Source: a virus
Direction: 5' to 3' (one strand)
IMG/VR virus record: IMGVR_UViG_3300013306_000009
Coordinates: 1 to 40,665 of that record
Length of the DNA stretch: 40,665 nucleotides
Positions 36,929-40,665 of this stretch are shown piece after piece. Below the pieces are notes generated by a model. The model did not search any database. It was not told the origin of the DNA and saw only the letters and a list, made by a program, of their open reading frames with translations. Made by a program: the position numbers and the translations under genes. Numbering within the stretch: the first letter of the stretch is position 1; each line of letters starts with the position of its first letter.

Positions 36929-37233
36929 CGCGCGCGTGTCCCATTGCTGAGGTAGTCGGTCAGGCCCACCTGGGCGTCGGCGGTCTCCGTCCGGTCCGGT
37001 CCAGCACTGAGCGCGTTGGCAACTGCTCCCTCGCTGGTTCCGTCCACACCGGTCCGACCACCGACACCCATGCCCTCTACGAGCACGTCAAGGGCTCTGG
37101 CGGCGCGCCGTTCGTTGCCCTCGTTCAACGCCGCGTTGAGCGCCGTCATCGTCATGATGGCATCGCGGAAGCCATCGCGGAAGCCGATGCGGTAGCCGTC
37201 GTGGCAGCCCTCGGCGTACTTGTCGCGACTCAC
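36925..37233 (-). CDS. hypothetical early protein
   Basis: This encodes 102 residues from GTG 37233, overlapping the upstream stop. The N-terminus (GCHDGYRIGFRDGFRDAIM) contains a repeated G-F-R-D-G pattern like the short 'G-(x)-x-x-G-F-x-x-G' repeats of MORN-less phage helical proteins; a helix follows (AALNEGNERRAARALDVLV). The C-terminal ~50 residues are Gly/Thr-rich and probably disordered. Function unknown. Confidence 0.6.
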   Translation of the reverse strand: MSRDKYAEGCHDGYRIGFRDGFRDAIMTMTALNAALNEGNERRAARALDVLVEGMGVGGRTGVDGTSEGAVANALSAGPDRTETADAQVGLTDYLSNGTRAR

Positions 37234-37409
37234 GCGACCGTCTCCTCGAGCTCGGGGTCGTGCTTGCCTAGCGTGATCTCGAGCTCACCGCGATTGAGCT
37301 CGTCTCTGACCAGCCAGACCAACCAGGTCCGCGGCGACACGCCTTCTTGTTCGGCGCGGGCCACCAGCCTCTCGTTCCAGGTTCGCGGCACATCAAGGAC
37401 ATATCGCAT
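37230..37409 (-). CDS. small ribbon-helix-helix-like DNA-binding protein
   Basis: This encodes 59 residues from ATG 37409. MRYVLDVPRTWNERLVARA then EQEGVSPRTWLVWLVRDEL fits a short strand plus two helices with 'V-P...L...A...G-(x)S-x-x-x-(x)-L-V-x-(x)-L', the MetJ/Arc/CopG plan; an acidic C-terminal tail follows. It is the second gene of the leftward early block, where a small repressor would be well placed. The stop overlaps the next GTG (GTGA). Assignment rests on pattern, not homology. Confidence 0.6.
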   Translation of the reverse strand: MRYVLDVPRTWNERLVARAEQEGVSPRTWLVWLVRDELNRGELEITLGKHDPELEETVA

Positions 37410-37455
37410 GCCGCCCAGTGTCGAATTCGGCCACCGCGCCGAGGTTGCTAATCTA

Positions 37456-38256
37456 CTACGTCAAGTTTTTTCTGACAGAACTACTCCCCCACATCTCTTC
37501 GTTCTGCCATTCCTCGTACTTGCGGTCCAGGGTGTCCTTGGCAGTTTCGTCGGGGTGCTCTTCCAGCTCGGCGATGTGCTTGAGCCGCTTCTGCCAGGTG
37601 CCCTGCGCCAACTTCGTCTCGTACGCGAGGCGCGCCAGCGTTGGCCTGCCCAGCGTCGGCATGTCGAGCCGATCCTTGTTGCGCTTGCCGCGCAGGTCCT
37701 CGCGATCCTCGTCGTACACCTTCTCGAACAGGTCCTCGAGCTGGTGGCACCACACCTCGATTCTGTCACCGCCGGTGCCAGGTAGCCGCGGCTGCACTAC
37801 ACGCGCGGCACGCGAATGAAGGTTGCGAGGTGGTCCGAGCTGGTACGCCAGGATGCGCGCGCGGATGATCAGCACCGGCTGCATCTGCGCGTCCGCGAAG
37901 GGCGCCATGTCGCGATACATGGTCCCGTCGCCGGCCTGCACCCAGTAGTCGTAGGCAACCTTGAACCACCATGGCGCAAGCGGCTGCGACGGCAGTGACT
38001 CGCCGGCGCGGAGACGCGCGGACAGGCTCAACACCTCAGGGTAGACCGCGTTCATGCTCTCGCCTGGGCGCATCACGCTCAGCGTGGGCTGCCCCTTGAG
38101 CTCGTCCAGGGTCTGCACCATCAGGCGCTGGAACACCCCGTTCGAGCCGTGAATGCGATGGTCGTCGGTGACTTCGAACATGAAGAACTCACCGGTGCTG
38201 ACAAGCTGCTGAAGGATTGCGGGGAATGCGGCTGCGCCCGCAGAGTCGGAAACCAC
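37456..38256 (-). CDS. first gene of leftward block, hypothetical protein
   Basis: This encodes 266 residues from GTG 38256; an internal ATG at 38181 (MFEVTDDHRIHGS) is a credible alternative. The N-terminal half is alpha/beta (FMFEVTDDHRIHG; VFQRLMVQTLDELKGQP), the middle is rich in Trp and Tyr (LAPWWFKVAYDYWVQAGD), and the C-terminal half is charged and helical (YDEDREDLRGKRNKDRLD; WQKRLKHIAELEEHPDETA). I do not recognise a family. As the promoter-proximal early gene after a structured 294-bp gap, it may be a regulatory or host-takeover protein. Tandem stops (TAG TAG) follow the last codon. Confidence 0.7.
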   Translation of the reverse strand: MVSDSAGAAAFPAILQQLVSTGEFFMFEVTDDHRIHGSNGVFQRLMVQTLDELKGQPTLSVMRPGESMNAVYPEVLSLSARLRAGESLPSQPLAPWWFKVAYDYWVQAGDGTMYRDMAPFADAQMQPVLIIRARILAYQLGPPRNLHSRAARVVQPRLPGTGGDRIEVWCHQLEDLFEKVYDEDREDLRGKRNKDRLDMPTLGRPTLARLAYETKLAQGTWQKRLKHIAELEEHPDETAKDTLDRKYEEWQNEEMWGSSSVRKNLT

Positions 38257-38550
38257 TCACGGCCCCCCTCAAAGAGGAAGTGTTGTGGTCGCCACGAGGT
38301 CTGTCCACGACACTGGGCGGGGTCGCTACTCTCGACCCCCGCGGGCTGGCCATTGGGTGACCTGGTAGCTATTCAGCCACGCCCCACGAAGGACCAAGCT
38401 ACCAATCTGTTATTCAACTATGAACCGAACGTATGTGTCAGATTGTGGCGCAGCCGTTACCAGCTTTCAAGACACCTGTTTCACGCGACAGGTATTTGCC
38501 GGCTAACAGATTGTTAGGCCGGCATCGACCAGGAACGCCACGCTGACGGG
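38257..38550. promoter_or_regulatory. structured intergenic region, candidate attP/early control region
   Basis: No convincing gene lies in these 294 bp, which are less GC-rich than the genome. They contain several dyads: CGGGGTCG/CGACCCC (38318-38341), TGGTAGCT/AGCTACCA (38363-38404), ACCTGT/ACAGGT (38474-38493) and the strong hairpin 38498-38523. CAATCTG/CAGATTG occurs three times (38403, 38439, 38507). It lies near the serine integrase and upstream of the leftward early genes, making it a candidate attP, operator cluster and promoter region. None of these roles is demonstrated. Confidence 0.55.
38498..38523. terminator. strong hairpin GCCGGC-TAACA-gat-TGTTA-g-GCCGGC
   Basis: An 11-bp stem with one bulged G and a 3-base loop. 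It contains one copy of the CAGATTG heptamer at its apex. Without a T-run it is not a clear terminator; a recombinase or repressor site is also possible. Confidence 0.5.
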
Positions 38551-38751
38551 GTGAGCGAAGCGTCAGAGCCGACCCGCCTACCCGTCAAGCCCATCCCCTG
38601 GCGCGTCTACGAAATCCTGGCCCGCGTCAAGCTGCGTCAGGTCCAGGCCGACCTGGACGCCGGCATCGGTGACCGTGCTCAGCTCGAGGCCGAGCGCGAC
38701 CTGCTCGAGCGGCTGCTGGCTACGCCGCCAGCAGCTCGAAGTGCGGCCTGA
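38551..38751 (+). CDS. small coiled-coil protein, convergent with integrase
   Basis: This encodes 66 residues from GTG 38551. The sequence WRVYEILARVKLRQVQADL then RAQLEAERDLLERLLA predicts helices with coiled-coil character. It is the only rightward gene in the right 36 kb, and its last 32 bases overlap the integrase 3' end on the other strand. Such an arrangement could allow antisense effects on integrase mRNA. Codon bias is like the neighbours. It might be a recombination directionality factor by position, but nothing in the sequence shows this. Confidence 0.55.
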   Translation: MSEASEPTRLPVKPIPWRVYEILARVKLRQVQADLDAGIGDRAQLEAERDLLERLLATPPAARSAA

Positions 38752-40468
38752 CGCCGCGGTTGCAAACTAATCGGATTTTCTTGAAGGCGTTTTCAGAAAG
38801 CAGACTGACCTCGCCGGCCCACTCGATGCGCGCGTACTTCGGCGGCTTCTCCTGGATCAGCACGCCGTTGGCGCCCTCGGCCAGGTGGATCGTGCCGCGG
38901 ATGCCAAGCAGCTCCAGGACCTCGCGCCGCTCGGCCGGGGTGGCCAGCTCCAGCCCGCGGCCGCCGAGCGTGCGCAGCAGCTCGCGGAAGGCGACCACGT
39001 CTTCGGCACTGAGCCCTGCGGCGCGCGCGGTGCCGGCCTCGCGCTCGCGGTCGGCTCGCAGGCCGACCAGCAGCTTCTTGGCCTCGTCCTTGGCGCGCTG
39101 CGTCGAGGCGCGATCGTCGTCATCGTCGAAGTCGTCGTCGAGCAGCTTGGCCGTGGCCTTGTCCAGGCGCTTCTGATACCTGGCGATCTCGCCGTCGATG
39201 GCCTCGAGGCGGTCGGCGTTCTGCTCGAGCTCGGCGTCGTGCCGCTCGGTTGAGGCGGCCAGACTGGCATCGAAGGCGTCCACGTTGGCGATCGCAGCGA
39301 CGACCTGCCGCCAGAGCCAGTCTTCGATGACCTCGGCGCGGATGCCTGGCAAGGGGCAAACGTCGCCGCCATCCTTGACGCGTGAGGCGAACTTGTTCGC
39401 GCACCAGTAGTAGCGCCGGCGCTGCACGACTTTCTCCTGCGAGTGCAGGATCTGCGACTGGCCAGGCCTGGAGCAGTGTCCGCACTCGAGGAGCCCGCGC
39501 AGCACGAACGGGTCCTCGCGTTCAAGCTTCTTCTTGAGCCAGCTACTCGGGCGACGGTAGCGCCGCGCCATCGCCTGCTGCACCGCCTCAAAGTCGGCCT
39601 TGGTCACCAGGTGCGGCACGTCGAACTCCTCGACGCCGTAGCGGTAGCGCCCCATGTAGACCTCGTTGTTGAGGATCTCGGCAACGGTGCCAGGGTTCCA
39701 GCCGCCCTTCGGAGCCTTGCGCTGCTCGCGCATCTGACGCGGCGTCTTGATGCTGGCGGCGTCAAGTCGCTCGGCGACCTGGATGACGGAGCAGGTCCGT
39801 GCGAGGGTGAAGATCCAGCGCACGATCGTCGCCTCCGCCGGCACCTCGACCAGGCCGTTCACACGGTGCTTGGCGTCGTCGTTGCGGGTGTAGTCGTAGC
39901 CGAACGGCGGCGGGCCGTTGCCGACCACGCGCTGATCGCGAGCCTTGGCGTGGCGTGCGCGCGCCGTTCGGAACGCGATCATCTCTTTTTCCAGCTCGGC
40001 GAGCGCAAACGCGTCAGCCTCCATGCGGCGGCGGATGTACCGCTTCATGGGGTGGCCGTCACTGTCGTCGATGTCGGGCAGATTGCCCCAGATCACGCGT
40101 ATGCCGTACTTGGCGAGCTGCGCGGTGAGGGTCAGGCCTTTGGGTGTGTCGCGAGCGAAGCGGTCCGTAGCGGGCACCAGGAGCGTCTTGAAGCGCCCCA
40201 GCTTGGCCAGGTCGAGCATCTCGTTGAGTCCCGGCAACGTCCAGTCCGCGCCGCTGGCGTTCTGGTCGACGCCGTCGACGAAGCGCAGCTCTTTCGGCAG
40301 GATGACGTGGTTCTCCACGGCCATCTCATCCACGTCGCGGGCGCTGACCTTGAGGCCGTAACCGAACTCGGCCTGCGCCATGGTGCTGACCCGCTCGTAG
40401 GACGCGGCGATGTTGTCCTCGACGGCCTCCGCCTTGACGACGACCAGCGCGCGCTTGCGGTTAGCCAC
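38720..40468 (-). CDS. int: large serine recombinase (phage integrase)
   Basis: This encodes 582 residues from GTG 40468, with AGGAGGTGATC just upstream inside the repressor gene. The catalytic domain has AASYERVST (nucleophile Ser28) and PATDRFARD (Arg103, Arg106), followed by a recombinase domain (GNGPPPFGYDY; WNPGTVAEILNNEVYMGRY) and a zinc ribbon with C329, C332, C356 and C371. A long coiled coil (~395-470, including an acidic DDDFDDDDD run) precedes the C-terminal domain. It would insert the phage genome at attP/attB, unidirectionally unless a directionality factor is present. The GTG overlaps the repressor stop, so the two genes are co-expressed. Confidence 0.93.
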   Translation of the reverse strand: MANRKRALVVVKAEAVEDNIAASYERVSTMAQAEFGYGLKVSARDVDEMAVENHVILPKELRFVDGVDQNASGADWTLPGLNEMLDLAKLGRFKTLLVPATDRFARDTPKGLTLTAQLAKYGIRVIWGNLPDIDDSDGHPMKRYIRRRMEADAFALAELEKEMIAFRTARARHAKARDQRVVGNGPPPFGYDYTRNDDAKHRVNGLVEVPAEATIVRWIFTLARTCSVIQVAERLDAASIKTPRQMREQRKAPKGGWNPGTVAEILNNEVYMGRYRYGVEEFDVPHLVTKADFEAVQQAMARRYRRPSSWLKKKLEREDPFVLRGLLECGHCSRPGQSQILHSQEKVVQRRRYYWCANKFASRVKDGGDVCPLPGIRAEVIEDWLWRQVVAAIANVDAFDASLAASTERHDAELEQNADRLEAIDGEIARYQKRLDKATAKLLDDDFDDDDDRASTQRAKDEAKKLLVGLRADREREAGTARAAGLSAEDVVAFRELLRTLGGRGLELATPAERREVLELLGIRGTIHLAEGANGVLIQEKPPKYARIEWAGEVSLLSENAFKKIRLVCNRGVRPHFELLAA

Positions 40469-40665
40469 CGATCACCTCCTCAGGCTTGACCTTCAGCGCT
40501 CGAGCGATCTTGCGCAGGGTGGACGGCAGCACGTTCGGGTCTCCGCCCTCGAGGCGGACGATGGTGGTGTGCGCGACGCCGGCCAGCTTGGCCAGGTCGC
40601 GTTGCGAGAGCGCGCGGCGCGTGCGCAGCGTTTTGAGGTTGGCCAGAGCGGGCACCGTTGTCACA
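40461..40665 (-). CDS. XRE/Cro-C1 family repressor, C-terminal part (continues at 1-170)
   Basis: This is the distal 67 codons of the small HTH gene. SQRDLAKLAGVAHTTIVRLE is a clear helix-turn-helix, and the ending KIARALKVKPEEVIGG is the typical fifth helix of Cro/C1-like domains. The protein is DNA-binding only; no protease or dimerisation domain follows, so control would be by a small Cro-like or MqsA-like mechanism. The stop TAA overlaps the integrase GTG (GGTGGCTAA). Through the terminal repeat it is continuous with its true start at 170. Confidence 0.85.
   Translation of the reverse strand, partial: VTTVPALANLKTLRTRRALSQRDLAKLAGVAHTTIVRLEGGDPNVLPSTLRKIARALKVKPEEVIGG
40543..40665. repeat. 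terminal direct repeat, right copy
   Basis: Identical to positions 1-123. Removing one copy leaves a 40,542-bp circle in which the repressor gene is complete. Confidence 0.95.

Noticed and set aside
38149-38517. Rightward 122-codon frame across the structured gap
   Set aside because: Half of it lies antisense to the 266-residue gene, and the rest translates through hairpins and repeats. There is no ribosome site and composition is unlike neighbours. It is possible but unsupported.
1-40665. tRNA genes, CRISPR arrays, insertion sequences
   Set aside because: Reading both strands I found no cloverleaf with a TTCRA arm, no regularly spaced direct repeats of 25-40 bp with spacers, and no transposase other than the serine integrase. 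A tRNAscan or CRISPR search could still detect a degenerate case.

Overview
The window looks like the complete genome of an unclassified, probably temperate tailed phage from a GC-rich bacterium. The first 123 bases recur exactly as the last 123 bases (1-123 = 40543-40665), and one gene, a Cro/C1-type repressor, runs off the right end and continues at the left end. The molecule is therefore circular or carries short terminal repeats, with a unit length of about 40,542 bp. The host cannot be named. Base composition is strongly G+C rich. The divergent promoters look leaderless (a -10 box 6-7 nt before the ATG), no spanin pair was seen, and there are three peptidoglycan-active candidates plus a C39-like lysin. 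A high-GC, possibly single-membrane host such as an actinobacterium or chloroflexotan is compatible with this, but it is inference only.

Layout. (1) Right end and left end (38.7-40.67 kb and 1-170, minus strand): large serine integrase and a small XRE repressor, translationally coupled. (2) 0.2-1.9 kb (plus): a compact early or accessory operon of six small genes, including a SWIM zinc-finger protein and an OB-fold-like protein, closed by an intrinsic terminator. (3) 2.0-4.5 kb (plus): a ParB-like protein, two small membrane proteins, a zinc-ribbon-like protein and two related coiled-coil proteins of lower G+C. (4) 4.5-38.3 kb (minus): one very long leftward block. Read from its 5' end it contains an early/replication set (RHH-like regulator, secreted double-psi-barrel protein, endonuclease, OB-fold/SSB proteins, AEP primase-helicase), an AT-rich double hairpin, zinc-finger genes, small and large terminase, a regulatory HTH gene, a second stand-alone primase-polymerase domain, portal, a 2430-residue polyvalent ejection-type protein, two more probable internal virion proteins, scaffold, major capsid protein, connector/tail proteins including a collagen-like and an FN3-like protein, tail fibre, and finally a lysis cassette (C39-like endolysin, then two or three small membrane proteins).

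How it works together. Repressor and integrase would control lysogeny; a structured, lower-GC 294-bp gap at 38257-38550 is the best candidate for attP and/or the early leftward control region. Replication would use the AEP-RecA-like helicase fusion with the SSB-like proteins. Virion genes lack a recognisable siphovirus tail-tube and tape-measure set; a portal, an MCP, a huge ejected enzyme and short-tail-like proteins suggest podovirus morphology (inference). Most gene junctions overlap by 1, 4 or 8 nt, which points to translational coupling.

Most interesting: the giant protein (three N-terminal FD-x-WF repeats, M23 peptidase, GH73 glucosaminidase, an ADP-ribosyltransferase-like domain of the polyvalent-protein type, and a long helical C-terminus); two different archaeo-eukaryotic primases in one genome; the AT-rich hairpin next to the replicase; three 8-bp repeats at an exact 11-bp period beside terminase; and an exported RlpA/3D-like protein inside the early operon.
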